From contig NZ_PIPX01000001.1 in the NCBI RefSeq assembly GCF_003987225.1, positions 806,001 through 870,000 on the forward strand: 64,000 nt of DNA. The letters are read 5' to 3'. Origin of the DNA: Pseudidiomarina homiensis (GTDB lineage Bacteria > Pseudomonadota > Gammaproteobacteria > Enterobacterales > Alteromonadaceae). The position numbers and the translations under genes are program-made. Numbering within the stretch: position 1 is the first letter of the stretch; the number at the start of each line of letters is the position of its first letter. A model generated the notes under the pieces. That model saw nothing but the letters and a program-made list of their open reading frames with translations, was not told where the DNA came from and did no database searches. This document shows positions 1 to 8,070 of this stretch, in pieces.

Positions 1-16
1 TTCAGACGCAAGTCTA

Positions 17-655
17 ATGAAACAACGTTTTCGCGGCTATTTGCCGGTAGTCATCGACGTTGAGACCGCCGGCTTTAACGCGAAAACCGATGCGTTATTA
101 GAAATCGCCGCCGTAACCTTAAGGTTTGACGATGAAGGCTGGTTGCATCCCGACCAGACCTTCCACTATCACGTTGATCCGTTTGAGGGGGCGAACATTG
201 AACAAGCCGCGCTTGATTTCAATGGCATTGACCCTGATTCGCCGCTGCGCGGTGCGGTGCCCGAAGAAGAAGCCTTAAAAGAAATCTTCAAGCCGATCCG
301 CAAAGCGCAAAAAGACGCAGGTTGTCAGCGCTCGGTGCTCGTTGGCCATAACGCCACTTTTGATCATGGCTTTGTGATGGCTGCTGCCGAGCGAGCTAAT
401 TTAAAGCGTAATCCGTTTCACCCGTTTGTGACTTTCGATACCGCGGCCCTCGCTGCGTTAACACTCGGCCAAACGGTGCTGATCAAGGCCTGCCAAGCTG
501 CTGGCATAGCCTTTGATAGCAAAGAAGCGCACTCAGCGGTGTACGATACCGAACGCACCGCCGAACTCTTTTGTTGGATGGTCAACCGCTACAAAAACCT
601 TGGTGGCTGGCCGCTTTCTTCTTCATCTATTGAATCACCATTAAAGGAAGACTAA
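17..655 (+). CDS. rnt: Ribonuclease T
   Basis: A 212-residue DEDD-family 3'-5' exoribonuclease, which in the family trims tRNA and other stable RNA 3' ends in the cytoplasm. Visible catalytic residues are D14 and E16 (ExoI, VIDVET), D116 in GHNATFDH (ExoII), and H172/D177 in HSAVYDTER (ExoIII, DEDDh type). Length matches E. coli RNase T (about 215 aa). An AAGGAAG Shine-Dalgarno inside its 3' end serves the next gene, whose start follows the stop by one base, so the two are probably cotranscribed. Family assignment is secure; the upstream context lies outside the window. Confidence 0.95.
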   Translation: MKQRFRGYLPVVIDVETAGFNAKTDALLEIAAVTLRFDDEGWLHPDQTFHYHVDPFEGANIEQAALDFNGIDPDSPLRGAVPEEEALKEIFKPIRKAQKDAGCQRSVLVGHNATFDHGFVMAAAERANLKRNPFHPFVTFDTAALAALTLGQTVLIKACQAAGIAFDSKEAHSAVYDTERTAELFCWMVNRYKNLGGWPLSSSSIESPLKED

Positions 656-656
656 G

Positions 657-1355
657 TTGAAATACCCAGTAAGCCTTGCTGCCGCGATGGCAGCCGTTGT
701 TGGTTTTGCGCCTAGCGCACAAGCAGAAATCCTATGGCAAGACGTCAGCCTGACCTACTTGAATGGCAGCAACTACGAAGTCGGCGATAGCGACCGCCAA
801 GTGCTGACCTTCGAGCACGCCGCGGGCCATAGTTGGGGCGACTCGTTCCTGTTTGTCGACCGCTTAGACTCTGATGACGGTTTCACCGAAACCTACGCCG
901 AATTATCACCGCGTTTCAGCGTGATGAACTTTAGCGATGATAGCTTCTTTAGCGGCGTCTACCTTGCCACCACTTGGGAAATCGGCGATGGTTTTGACAA
1001 TTACCTAGTTGGTCTAGGCACCGACTTGCGTTTACCAGGCTTCGATTACTTTCAATTGAACGGTTACCGTCGCAGCAATGACTTTTACGAAAGCAATTAC
1101 CAGCTTACCGCAGTCTGGGGCTTGCCGTTAGGTGGCGAATTCTACTATGACGGCTTTATGGATTGGTCATCGGCCAGCACCGGTCACGCTGCCGAAATGA
1201 ACTTCACCTCGCAATTGAAGTACAACCTCGGCCCAATGCTGGGTTACAACAATCGTTTCTATGTGGGTGTTGAGTACGCGCATTGGAACAATAAATTTGG
1301 CATTGACGGCATCGATGAACGTAACTTAAATTTGTTGTTGAAGCTTCATTTCTAA
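657..1355 (+). CDS. Tsx-like nucleoside channel, outer membrane protein
   Basis: A 232-residue protein with a signal peptide (about residues 1-23, cleavage after AQA) and alternating aromatic beta-strands ending in a C-terminal phenylalanine, typical of an outer-membrane barrel. The pattern resembles the Tsx/OmpK nucleoside-specific channel family (PF03502). The start is TTG, one base after the rnt stop and behind AAGGAAG; later ATG codons would cut into the signal peptide. The specific substrate cannot be read from the sequence. Family assignment is fairly confident, nucleoside specificity is inference. Confidence 0.8.
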   Translation: MKYPVSLAAAMAAVVGFAPSAQAEILWQDVSLTYLNGSNYEVGDSDRQVLTFEHAAGHSWGDSFLFVDRLDSDDGFTETYAELSPRFSVMNFSDDSFFSGVYLATTWEIGDGFDNYLVGLGTDLRLPGFDYFQLNGYRRSNDFYESNYQLTAVWGLPLGGEFYYDGFMDWSSASTGHAAEMNFTSQLKYNLGPMLGYNNRFYVGVEYAHWNNKFGIDGIDERNLNLLLKLHF

Positions 1356-1387
1356 CGTTCATTACACAAAAACAATAAGGACACCCC

Positions 1388-2005
1388 ATGGACGCAACGG
1401 CACCGAATTATTCAGGTTGGCAAGCACGTGTACCGCACTTTCTCGCCATTGTTATCGTTGCCACCATGGTGTGGTCCTACATCAATCCGGCAGATGTGAC
1501 CGTGTGGTGGGCGGAAATGATCCCCATCATGGCCATTTTTGCCGGTTTGTTAGCCACCTATCGGGTCTTTCGCTTCAGTAACACCGCTTATGTGCTTATG
1601 AGCGTATTGTTGGTTATGCACACCATCGGCGCGCATTATACTTTTGCCAATGTGCCCTTTGACTGGGTTACCAACACCTTCGATTTCGAACGCAATCACT
1701 ACGACCGCATCGCTCATTTTAGTGTTGGTTTTTATGCCTACGGTGCCGCCGAATTACTGGTACGCAAACAATGGGCGCGCCCTGTCACGGCAATGTTTTT
1801 CGGCCTGTTTTTCATTATGTCGGTCGCTGCAGCCTACGAGATGATCGAATGGCAATTCGCCGTCATTGAAGGTGGTAACGCAGGCATTGAATTTTTAGGT
1901 TCACAAGGCGACATCTGGGACGCGCAAAAAGACATGCTCGCCGACACCCTCGGCGCTATCGTCGCCTTGGTGCTGTTCGCCTTCTCTCGCTGGAACCGAG
2001 GTTAG
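1388..2005 (+). CDS. DUF2238 (YjdF-like) inner-membrane protein
   Basis: A 205-residue polytopic membrane protein with about five or six hydrophobic segments. It carries the family's polar motifs: a YDRIAHF segment near residue 108, a YEMIEW segment near 150, and GSQGDIWDAQKDM near 170-184, which match the DUF2238/YjdF family (PF09997). The function of this family is unknown. It follows the Tsx-like gene by 32 bases behind an AAGGA ribosome site and may be the last gene of the rnt transcript; the next gene is on the opposite strand. Confidence 0.8.
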   Translation: MDATAPNYSGWQARVPHFLAIVIVATMVWSYINPADVTVWWAEMIPIMAIFAGLLATYRVFRFSNTAYVLMSVLLVMHTIGAHYTFANVPFDWVTNTFDFERNHYDRIAHFSVGFYAYGAAELLVRKQWARPVTAMFFGLFFIMSVAAAYEMIEWQFAVIEGGNAGIEFLGSQGDIWDAQKDMLADTLGAIVALVLFAFSRWNRG

Positions 2006-2022
2006 TCGTTCAAGGCCGTTGT

Positions 2023-2199
2023 TTACTTCTCAGCGGCCTCAATTTCCTGAATCTTCTTCCACAGCTCGTCCGCTTCTTGACTGATGTGCGAACTGCCGCG
2101 GATGTCACCGTTGCGCTGCATTTCCATCGCTTTCTTTTGTAATTGCTCTAACTCTTTACGCATCTTCTTGGTCGGACTCGACTTAAATAATCCAAACAT
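2023..2199 (-). CDS. Small charged coiled-coil protein, DUF6435-like
   Basis: A 58-residue, highly charged helical protein beginning MFGLFKSSPTKKMRKE. It resembles small proteins named DUF6435, of unknown function. A GTG three codons upstream (2208) would add three residues, but the family normally begins at the MFGLFK methionine. It is convergent with the DUF2238 gene, 17 bases apart, with no clear terminator between them. No membrane segment or signal peptide is seen. The family name is recalled from sequence pattern only. Confidence 0.75.
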   Translation of the reverse strand: MFGLFKSSPTKKMRKELEQLQKKAMEMQRNGDIRGSSHISQEADELWKKIQEIEAAEK

Positions 2200-2361
2200 C
2201 TGGGTCACTCAATTTTGGGGTTTGAGTGTGGTACGTGTAAGACACTAAAACGGTTTCAAATCGAGTAGATTGCTAACTAAGCTTGATAGTCAGCCCTGTT
2301 GTAAACCTTTGCGTACCGAAATGCGTCAAAGTCTCAAACTAACAAGAAAATAGGCACCACG

Positions 2362-3804
2362 ATGAAGCTACGTTTCGCACTCATAGCACTCCCCTTGCTT
2401 GCTCCGGTATACGCAGCGAACGCAGTACAGGTAAACAGCTCAAGCGATGAGCATCAACTTAAAGCCGATACCATCGAAAAGGGACTTACCCCAATTTATT
2501 CGATAAAAGGCGAAACGCCAAAGCACAGCATCCAAGACTTCATGGCGCGGGATAACATTCCGGGCGTAAGTATTACGTTTATTGATAGCGGTCGCATTGC
2601 GTGGTCGCGCACGTATGGCTACGCCGATATTGCAGCGCAGGTGCCGGTGACAACGGACACAGTTTTTACCGCAGCGTCTGTCAGTAAGCCTGTTTCCGCT
2701 ACAGCAGCTCTTGCGTTGGTTGATCAGGGCGTCATGGATATAGATACCGATGTGAATAGTTATTTAGAAGGCTGGCAGGTGCCTGAAAATGAGTATACGC
2801 AAGACGAAAAAGTTACTTTGCGGCGCTTATTGAGCCACACGGCTGGCTTTGACCGCTATTTCCATTCGCGTTATGCGCCAGGTGTGCAGCGCCCCACCGT
2901 CGAGCAGATGCTCCGCGGCGAAGCACCGTCGAAAGACCGTGGCGCCAAGATGATCTATGAACCTGGTTCGGGCTACAAATATTCGAATCCAGGTTACTTG
3001 GTAGTTGAGGAACTCATTACCGATGTTACCGACCAACCATTTGAAAAAGTCTTAGATGAACGAGTGTTGCAACCCGCGGGCATGCAAAGTAGCTCGTTCG
3101 CTCAGCCTATCACCGGTGACTTAGCAGAGCGCAAAGCGACTGGCTATTCCGCCAATGGCAATCCCTACCCCTATGCTGCGTATGCCTTCAAAGCACTCGG
3201 CGGCCTGTGGACCACGCCAAATGACCTTGGCCGCTGGCTCATTACCTTACTCAATGACCATCATACTGGCGACGCCACCCTGCTTTCACAAAAGCTCACC
3301 CAGCAAGTCTTTAACGAACAAGGCGATCGTCTTATTTTCTCTCTATGGGCGTGGAAAGACGACATCGTATTCCGCCACACTGGGCATAACCCTGGCTTCA
3401 CCTCGTTTGTTTTTGGTTCGGTCGATAAGCAACAAGCTCTCATCGTGATGACCAACAGTGATAATACTCAGGACCTTTTCGATCACTTGCAACGCGCCGT
3501 CGCCGACACCTACCAGTGGGATTACTTCCGCTCTGAAGTGTTCGACGTTTATAAAGGCGAAACCATTGATCGCCGCAAAGCCTCGCTGCAGTACGATTGG
3601 AACGGCCAGTACGTGAATTTCAGTGAAGAAAAGACCGGCTTTTACATGCAGATCAACAATGAGCGTTTCTTATTAACGCCCATCGCTGCCAATGAATTCT
3701 TAGCGCAAGAGAAATCTATCAAGGTTATCTTTAATGAAGAAAACCTTGATCAAGTCACTATTTGGAAAGCCAATGGTGACAGAGACACCGCGCAACGCAT
3801 GTAG
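2362..3804 (+). CDS. Serine hydrolase, class C beta-lactamase fold
   Basis: A 480-residue secreted protein with a signal peptide (about residues 1-21) and a beta-lactamase/penicillin-binding-protein fold. Active-site motifs visible are SVSK at 106-109 (nucleophile and general base), YSN near 204 (YxN), and HTG near 337 (KTG equivalent). A C-terminal region of about 110 residues after the catalytic domain resembles the extra beta-barrel domain of many periplasmic serine hydrolases. Substrate is unknown: peptidase, esterase or PBP-like activities all occur in this family. Monocistronic by context. It is not a recognisable resistance enzyme. Confidence 0.85.
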   Translation: MKLRFALIALPLLAPVYAANAVQVNSSSDEHQLKADTIEKGLTPIYSIKGETPKHSIQDFMARDNIPGVSITFIDSGRIAWSRTYGYADIAAQVPVTTDTVFTAASVSKPVSATAALALVDQGVMDIDTDVNSYLEGWQVPENEYTQDEKVTLRRLLSHTAGFDRYFHSRYAPGVQRPTVEQMLRGEAPSKDRGAKMIYEPGSGYKYSNPGYLVVEELITDVTDQPFEKVLDERVLQPAGMQSSSFAQPITGDLAERKATGYSANGNPYPYAAYAFKALGGLWTTPNDLGRWLITLLNDHHTGDATLLSQKLTQQVFNEQGDRLIFSLWAWKDDIVFRHTGHNPGFTSFVFGSVDKQQALIVMTNSDNTQDLFDHLQRAVADTYQWDYFRSEVFDVYKGETIDRRKASLQYDWNGQYVNFSEEKTGFYMQINNERFLLTPIAANEFLAQEKSIKVIFNEENLDQVTIWKANGDRDTAQRM

Positions 3805-3846
3805 TCAGACACTTACCGTGTCGTTGCAGTGAGTCTCTTCACCAAA

Positions 3847-3882
3847 CGATGAACCTCGGCGACAACCCGATCAGGTTCATCG
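3847..3882. repeat. Perfect 10-bp inverted repeat, 16-nt spacer
   Basis: CGATGAACCT at 3847-3856 is the exact reverse complement of AGGTTCATCG at 3873-3882. It lies between the serine hydrolase stop and the DUF1330 gene. There is no T-run after it, so it is not a standard terminator; it could be a hairpin in the leader or a protein-binding site. The rest of 3805-3958 shows nothing else I can assign. Confidence 0.5.
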
Positions 3883-3958
3883 CGCTTGTGAACTGCGTGG
3901 GTTACGTGTAGCTTCATGAGAACGGATTCACCGCAACAAACCCACAGAGGACGTTGAA

Positions 3959-4276
3959 ATGCCCGTCTATGCGCTCAACCTTTTCGACATCGCCGACAAA
4001 GACGAATACCTTGCTTACGCGGGTCGCTCGGTGAAAGAAGTCACCGCCCACGGCGGCAAAGTCATCTCACTTGGCAAATTCAAAGAAGCGGCACAGGGCG
4101 ACATCACGCCGCGCACCGTGCTCATTTTGGTGGAATGGGAATCCAAAGCCGCCTTCGACAGCTACTGCAACGACCCTGCCCTTGCCGATTTGCATCCACA
4201 TCGCGAGAACGGCACCAGCAACTACATCTGGCACCTGTTTGATAAATTGGATGACTTGCGGCCGCTGTTGAAGTGA
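3959..4276 (+). CDS. DUF1330-like dimeric alpha/beta-barrel protein
   Basis: A 105-residue cytoplasmic protein. The pattern (N-terminal strand MPVYALNLF, a Y..Y..R helix, HGGKV, an EG-like turn, then VLILVEWESKAAFDSYCNDP) matches DUF1330 (PF07045), a ferredoxin-like dimeric barrel of unknown function. A GAGG ribosome site precedes the ATG. It stands alone between a serine hydrolase and a convergent MFS gene. No catalytic role can be inferred. Confidence 0.75.
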   Translation: MPVYALNLFDIADKDEYLAYAGRSVKEVTAHGGKVISLGKFKEAAQGDITPRTVLILVEWESKAAFDSYCNDPALADLHPHRENGTSNYIWHLFDKLDDLRPLLK

Positions 4277-4287
4277 TGCTTCGCGTT

Positions 4288-5553
4288 CTACTCGACTTGT
4301 TCTGGCTGGTTCGTCTGCAGGGGCTCGCCCTCATCGTTCTGTAACTGATAGTCATACGCAGCTTGCAGGCCGGTTTCATCTTCAGGTATCGCGGTGTCGT
4401 CATCAGTGCGCCCAGGATAAAATGGTGATAGCAGAGAAACAAGAACCCCTGCCGCGGCGAACATCGAAAAGCTATCCGCATAACCAAACTTCCCGACGAG
4501 CAAACCGATAATGGGCGAGCCTACGGCTTGACCTAAGGCGCAAGCCACGAAGGCTAATACAGGTCCCATTGATAGGCGCCCCGGCAATAAGCGAATGCCG
4601 GTCATCAAGTAGAGTCCCGTCAAACTCATGTAGGCTAGGCCGAAAACCAAAGCTGAAAATACAGCGAGATAAATCTGACCCGGGCTCGCGGCCAACAACG
4701 TTAAGCTGGTTGTCAGCATCATCAACATCAATGCGTGCGTGATAGCGGGGTTATTTCGATCGGCCAAGTCACTAATAATCGCCCCACCCAGTCCGGCAAT
4801 ACCTAAAGCTAACCAGAGCCAACCACTCTGCTGCGAAGAGAGTGAACCCAAGTTGATGGCTAAGTCTGGCCCAAACGTCCAGTACGCAGAGGCAATAAAG
4901 CCCATGGCAAAGGCAAACAGAAACAGACTTAACAAGCGCCGACATTGTCTCGTCGTAATCTTGGGCGGCGGCGCAGCATCTGTAGGTCTAAAACGCGAAA
5001 CCGAGGGAATCAGATACCAAGCCAGAAAAACACCCATAATGGCAAATAAGGTGAACGATACATAGGCGTAGCGCCAGGCACCAACGAGCAATAGCACAGC
5101 AGGAACCGAGAGCGCGATACCGATGCTGGTCCCGGCGTTCATAACTGAACTGACACGTCCGTGGATGGAGCGGTCGACCAATGCCTGCATGGCGGCTGTG
5201 AGCGCCGGCATCATTAAGCCCGTGCAGATACCACAGGCGACGATTCCGACGCCGAGGAGAATTGGCCCTCGGGCTTGGCTCATCAGCGCCAACCCTACAA
5301 CAGCAAATGCTGCAGATAAAACGGTGGTATTACGCGCACCAAAATATTTAGTAACGAGAGGCGCAACTAAACTGACAAGGACAAAGCTGATTAGGGGAAG
5401 CGCCGCGATGGTACCAATTGTGTTCGCACTCAGTTCAAGATCAGCTCGAATTTGCGGTACAAACAAACCAAAGGTAAACCGCGCCAAGCCAAAGCTTATC
5501 GCAATTAGCATGGCACCAGTCAGCGCAAAACGCATTCCTGAGACGTGCTGCAT
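4288..5553 (-). CDS. MFS transporter (YbfB/YjiJ-like)
   Basis: A 421-residue inner-membrane protein with about 12 hydrophobic segments and a major-facilitator layout: a duplicated six-helix unit and a charged central loop near residues 190-205. The N-terminal FGLARFTFGLFVPQIR segment resembles the MFS_4 group (YbfB/YjiJ). I place the start at the ATG at 5553, preceded by GGGAG at 8 bases; a TTG at 5571 would add six residues without a ribosome site. Substrate is unknown. It is convergent with the DUF1330 gene, 11 bases apart. Confidence 0.85.
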   Translation of the reverse strand: MQHVSGMRFALTGAMLIAISFGLARFTFGLFVPQIRADLELSANTIGTIAALPLISFVLVSLVAPLVTKYFGARNTTVLSAAFAVVGLALMSQARGPILLGVGIVACGICTGLMMPALTAAMQALVDRSIHGRVSSVMNAGTSIGIALSVPAVLLLVGAWRYAYVSFTLFAIMGVFLAWYLIPSVSRFRPTDAAPPPKITTRQCRRLLSLFLFAFAMGFIASAYWTFGPDLAINLGSLSSQQSGWLWLALGIAGLGGAIISDLADRNNPAITHALMLMMLTTSLTLLAASPGQIYLAVFSALVFGLAYMSLTGLYLMTGIRLLPGRLSMGPVLAFVACALGQAVGSPIIGLLVGKFGYADSFSMFAAAGVLVSLLSPFYPGRTDDDTAIPEDETGLQAAYDYQLQNDEGEPLQTNQPEQVE

Positions 5554-5663
5554 CGTTTCGTCTCCCGTCAATGGGCGGCGGATTTAAACTCGTTTCATCG
5601 TCTCGAGTCGTACTTGCAAGTCTAGGAGGCATTCTCGGATTTCGAAAGAAAAGCGTCTGTTCG

Positions 5664-6071
5664 CTAACTGCGGTCCGCAGGGTGATTCACGCCATCATAG
5701 GTCGGAACACCGTCAATTTTTAACGGATTAATGCCTTCCAAACAGGCCACATTAAAGCCATATTGGCTCGGATTGGAGCGACGCTGATGATGCGTGTAAA
5801 TGCCGCATTTAGAGCAAAAGTAATGCTTTGCGGTCCGAGTGTTGAATTGATACAACGTCAGCAATTCCGCGCCTTTAACTATGTTGATACCTGAAAGTGG
5901 CACTGACGCAGCTATGGCGCCTCTTCGACGGCACATCGAGCAATCGCAACGCCGCACGTCGACAAGACCGTCGGGTAAGCTCAGCTCAATCTCTACCGCG
6001 CCGCAGTGACACGTGGCTTTGTGCTTGGCTTGAATGGGGACGCCATCTACTTGTTTTAGGTTTATCGTCAT
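5664..6071 (-). CDS. GFA/CENP-V family zinc protein
   Basis: A 135-residue protein of the GFA (glutathione-dependent formaldehyde-activating enzyme-like, PF04828) fold. Zinc-binding cysteines are visible as CHC at 21-23, CDCSMC at 42-47 and FCSKC near 91-94. True formaldehyde-activating function is not established for most members, so no reaction is assigned. The open frame continues upstream to 6194 and into the antitoxin gene, but the family begins at this ATG or four codons earlier (6083). It is downstream of the toxin-antitoxin pair on the same strand and may be read through from it. Confidence 0.8.
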   Translation of the reverse strand: MTINLKQVDGVPIQAKHKATCHCGAVEIELSLPDGLVDVRRCDCSMCRRRGAIAASVPLSGINIVKGAELLTLYQFNTRTAKHYFCSKCGIYTHHQRRSNPSQYGFNVACLEGINPLKIDGVPTYDGVNHPADRS

Positions 6072-6175
6072 ATTTGGTCGCATGCTCCGTTTTTGCTGTG
6101 GGGGTATCAAACCGTGCTTCCGCTTTGTGCCAAGTGCGGGCGTTAGCCCTAGCGCAATTAATTCTTGAATTAATG

Positions 6176-6616
6176 CTAACCAGCGAGTTCCCACTGCCGA
6201 TCAATTTCCTCAAGTAAAATTTCTTGTGCTGCCTGCTCGGCCTCGTGGTTGGCAAGTAAATCTAAGAAATAACTGACCGAATTATTTTGCTTGATACTTT
6301 CCATGTATAAAGACCGTAGTGCAGCATCTGTCGTACGTGGAATATCTGACTGGCCTTTCTCATAACGAGCAATTGTTTGCTCAGAAACACCAAACCGTTT
6401 GCCCAAAATACGTTGTGAAAGGTTTAGTTCAATTCGTAAAAATTTAAATTCGAAGTTGGTTAGCGGCATTGCTTTACTCGCTATTGTTTTAGCCAGAACG
6501 CGATGGAGTCCCTCCAGATCATCGATACTGGTATATTCTTCATCATCTATCACATCTATCGAATAGCCATTTTTCAGGTACACATTAGGCAAACCGCTTT
6601 CAATGTATTGGTACAT
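6176..6616 (-). CDS. XRE-type antitoxin of a DUF4258 module
   Basis: A 146-residue protein with an N-terminal region starting MYQYIESGLPNVYLKNGY and a C-terminal helix-turn-helix (NLSQRILGKRFGVSEQTIARYEKG, about residues 67-92). It is organised like MqsA-type antitoxins, but no CxxC zinc pairs are present. I choose the ATG at 6616 because AGGAG lies six bases upstream; the ATG at 6622 directly abuts the ribosome site. It begins nine bases after the toxin stop, so the two are translationally close. Expected role is to neutralise the DUF4258 partner and repress the shared promoter through the palindrome at 6973-6991. Confidence 0.75.
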   Translation of the reverse strand: MYQYIESGLPNVYLKNGYSIDVIDDEEYTSIDDLEGLHRVLAKTIASKAMPLTNFEFKFLRIELNLSQRILGKRFGVSEQTIARYEKGQSDIPRTTDAALRSLYMESIKQNNSVSYFLDLLANHEAEQAAQEILLEEIDRQWELAG

Positions 6617-6625
6617 GGTCATCTC

Positions 6626-6967
6626 CTAATCTACCCAAACTGTAACAAGCACCGAACTCGGCGAGTCTTGGTGATTTTTTAGTACTACCGCCAACTCGAT
6701 TATTTTTCCCGCGGCAAGTCCTTTAAGGTTAAATTTCCAATCGCCATTCAGCTCTTGGTAAGGTCCCTCTCTAAACACTGAATGCTTACTTTTTAACAGT
6801 GTGAGAATTTGGCGCGAGGTAACTCCCCGCTCAAGCATTCGTTGTTTCACATGCCGACTCCAGCGTATTCGAGAAGTAAAATTCTCCGCAAGATCATTAA
6901 CGATGTAACGCGCCGTCATCTCAGTTAAAGGGAATTCAACTATTCCCTTTGGAGTGTTCTCGTCCAT
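6626..6967 (-). CDS. DUF4258 putative toxin
   Basis: A 113-residue protein with the DUF4258 (PF14076) pattern: RHVKQRMLERGV near residues 37-48, a short helix (ILTLL), a LNGDWKFNLKG strand pair, and a C-terminal VLVTVW strand. Such proteins sit beside antitoxins and share the size and MqsR/RelE-like fold expectations of RNA-targeting toxins; RNase activity is inference. A longer frame from TTG at 7021 is unlikely because that TTG is part of a TTGACA -35 element and the operator palindrome lies between. The ATG at 6967 has an AGGTGG site. Confidence 0.7.
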   Translation of the reverse strand: MDENTPKGIVEFPLTEMTARYIVNDLAENFTSRIRWSRHVKQRMLERGVTSRQILTLLKSKHSVFREGPYQELNGDWKFNLKGLAAGKIIELAVVLKNHQDSPSSVLVTVWVD

Positions 6968-6972
6968 GAGCC

Positions 6973-7021
6973 ACCTATCATTTTGATAGGTTATTTTGAG
7001 TTGGAACTTAGAAAATGTCAA
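6973..7021 (-). promoter_or_regulatory. Promoter and operator of the DUF4258 module
   Basis: On the minus strand a consensus TTGACA -35 (7021-7016) is followed about 17-18 bases later by an A-rich -10-like CAAAAT. Just downstream, ACCTATCATTTTGATAGGT (6991-6973) is a palindrome with perfect 8-bp arms and a 3-base centre, ending five bases before the toxin ATG. The ACCT...AGGT ends recall the MqsA operator. Autoregulation by the XRE antitoxin is the natural reading. Confidence 0.65.
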
Positions 7022-7115
7022 GAGAGTGTTGGCTGACCTTTTGGTGCGATAATATGCAATGCATTAGGCAGGTTTTTTTATTTCCGCTCTTCGCTCTTAG
7101 CAGACTTCAACACCC

Positions 7116-7922
7116 TTAATTCCCCAGCTTCTCCATCAACAACAAAAGCTCGCTAACCACAAGTTCAGGCTCATCAAATTGCACGAAGTGACCGCTGTTC
7201 TCAGTTAAAACCGATCTGCCTTGCGGGAACGCGGCTGTCCACTCTTGCCAAAGTTCGCCCCACATTTTTCGTCCTCGGTCGGTGAAGAACAAGTTCGGCG
7301 GGTTCTCCATTTTCTTTATCGAAGTGATGACGGTTACAGGTATATCTTTAATTTGTGGGTAATCGGGTAACGGCCGCTTACTCCAAAAGTCTAGGTATTG
7401 GTTAGACATGCCGTTTTTCATGTCATCGAGTTTGATTTGCGCAATTTCTTCGTTGCCCTTTTCTAAGTCTATTGCGCGCAAAATATCAACGTCATGCTCG
7501 GACGAGGGATCTAACATCAACAGCGCTTTTAGTTGTTCGGGATAACCTGCTGCAAAATCTCGCGCAACGCTTCCGCCGTAGGAGTGAGCGATCAAGATAA
7601 CGGGTTGTTGAATGCCTAATTCAATGAGCAAAGTACTCGCTTGGTCAGCGTAATCTCGCGACGTGAAATGCTGCTGAATCGCAGTAGAGTTACCGTTTCC
7701 CACGCGAGAATAACGAATGACTTTTGCGTGCTCTGAGAGGCGTTGAAAAACCGGGTCCCAATCAGACATGCCAGCGCCCCCGCCAGCCTCTAAAAGAATA
7801 ATTTCACTGCCACTTCCGGCAATCTCGTATTCAAGATCATAGCCCTTAACTTTCACAAAGTCGGGATTCGCGAAAGCGACCACAGGAAACAACAGAACGA
7901 ATAACAAGCAACGAGACTTCAT
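7116..7922 (-). CDS. Secreted alpha/beta hydrolase
   Basis: A 268-residue alpha/beta-hydrolase fold protein with a signal peptide (about 1-18, AFA-N). The nucleophile elbow AHSYGGS places the catalytic serine near residue 115, a DPSSE loop near 139 may hold the acid, and the histidine is in SGHFVQFDEPE near 246. The substrate (ester, lactone or amide) cannot be told. It is isolated: about 150 bases without assignable features separate it from the LysR gene upstream (7923-8070), and 94 bases from the toxin promoter downstream. Confidence 0.8.
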   Translation of the reverse strand: MKSRCLLFVLLFPVVAFANPDFVKVKGYDLEYEIAGSGSEIILLEAGGGAGMSDWDPVFQRLSEHAKVIRYSRVGNGNSTAIQQHFTSRDYADQASTLLIELGIQQPVILIAHSYGGSVARDFAAGYPEQLKALLMLDPSSEHDVDILRAIDLEKGNEEIAQIKLDDMKNGMSNQYLDFWSKRPLPDYPQIKDIPVTVITSIKKMENPPNLFFTDRGRKMWGELWQEWTAAFPQGRSVLTENSGHFVQFDEPELVVSELLLLMEKLGN

Positions 7923-8070
7923 TATTTTTCCTTAGAATTTTTATTCGTCATCATCTGCGATGATAGATGGGTGCTCACAGCGAGCTGGTCTACTTGCAGA
8001 TTGCAGAAGCGGCAGCTTCACGTCAACTAAAGGTGGCAAAGCCCACTACGAAATCACTACCTAGAAACAG

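Noticed and set aside
6120-6185. GTTAGCC and GCTAAC strings suggesting an integron attC site
   Set aside because: Neither fits the GTTRRRY/RYYYAAC core boxes and no integrase or cassette layout is nearby.
6626-7021. 131-residue version of the DUF4258 protein starting at TTG 7021
   Set aside because: The TTG belongs to a TTGACA -35 element and the operator palindrome would lie inside the coding region; the ATG at 6967 has a better ribosome site.
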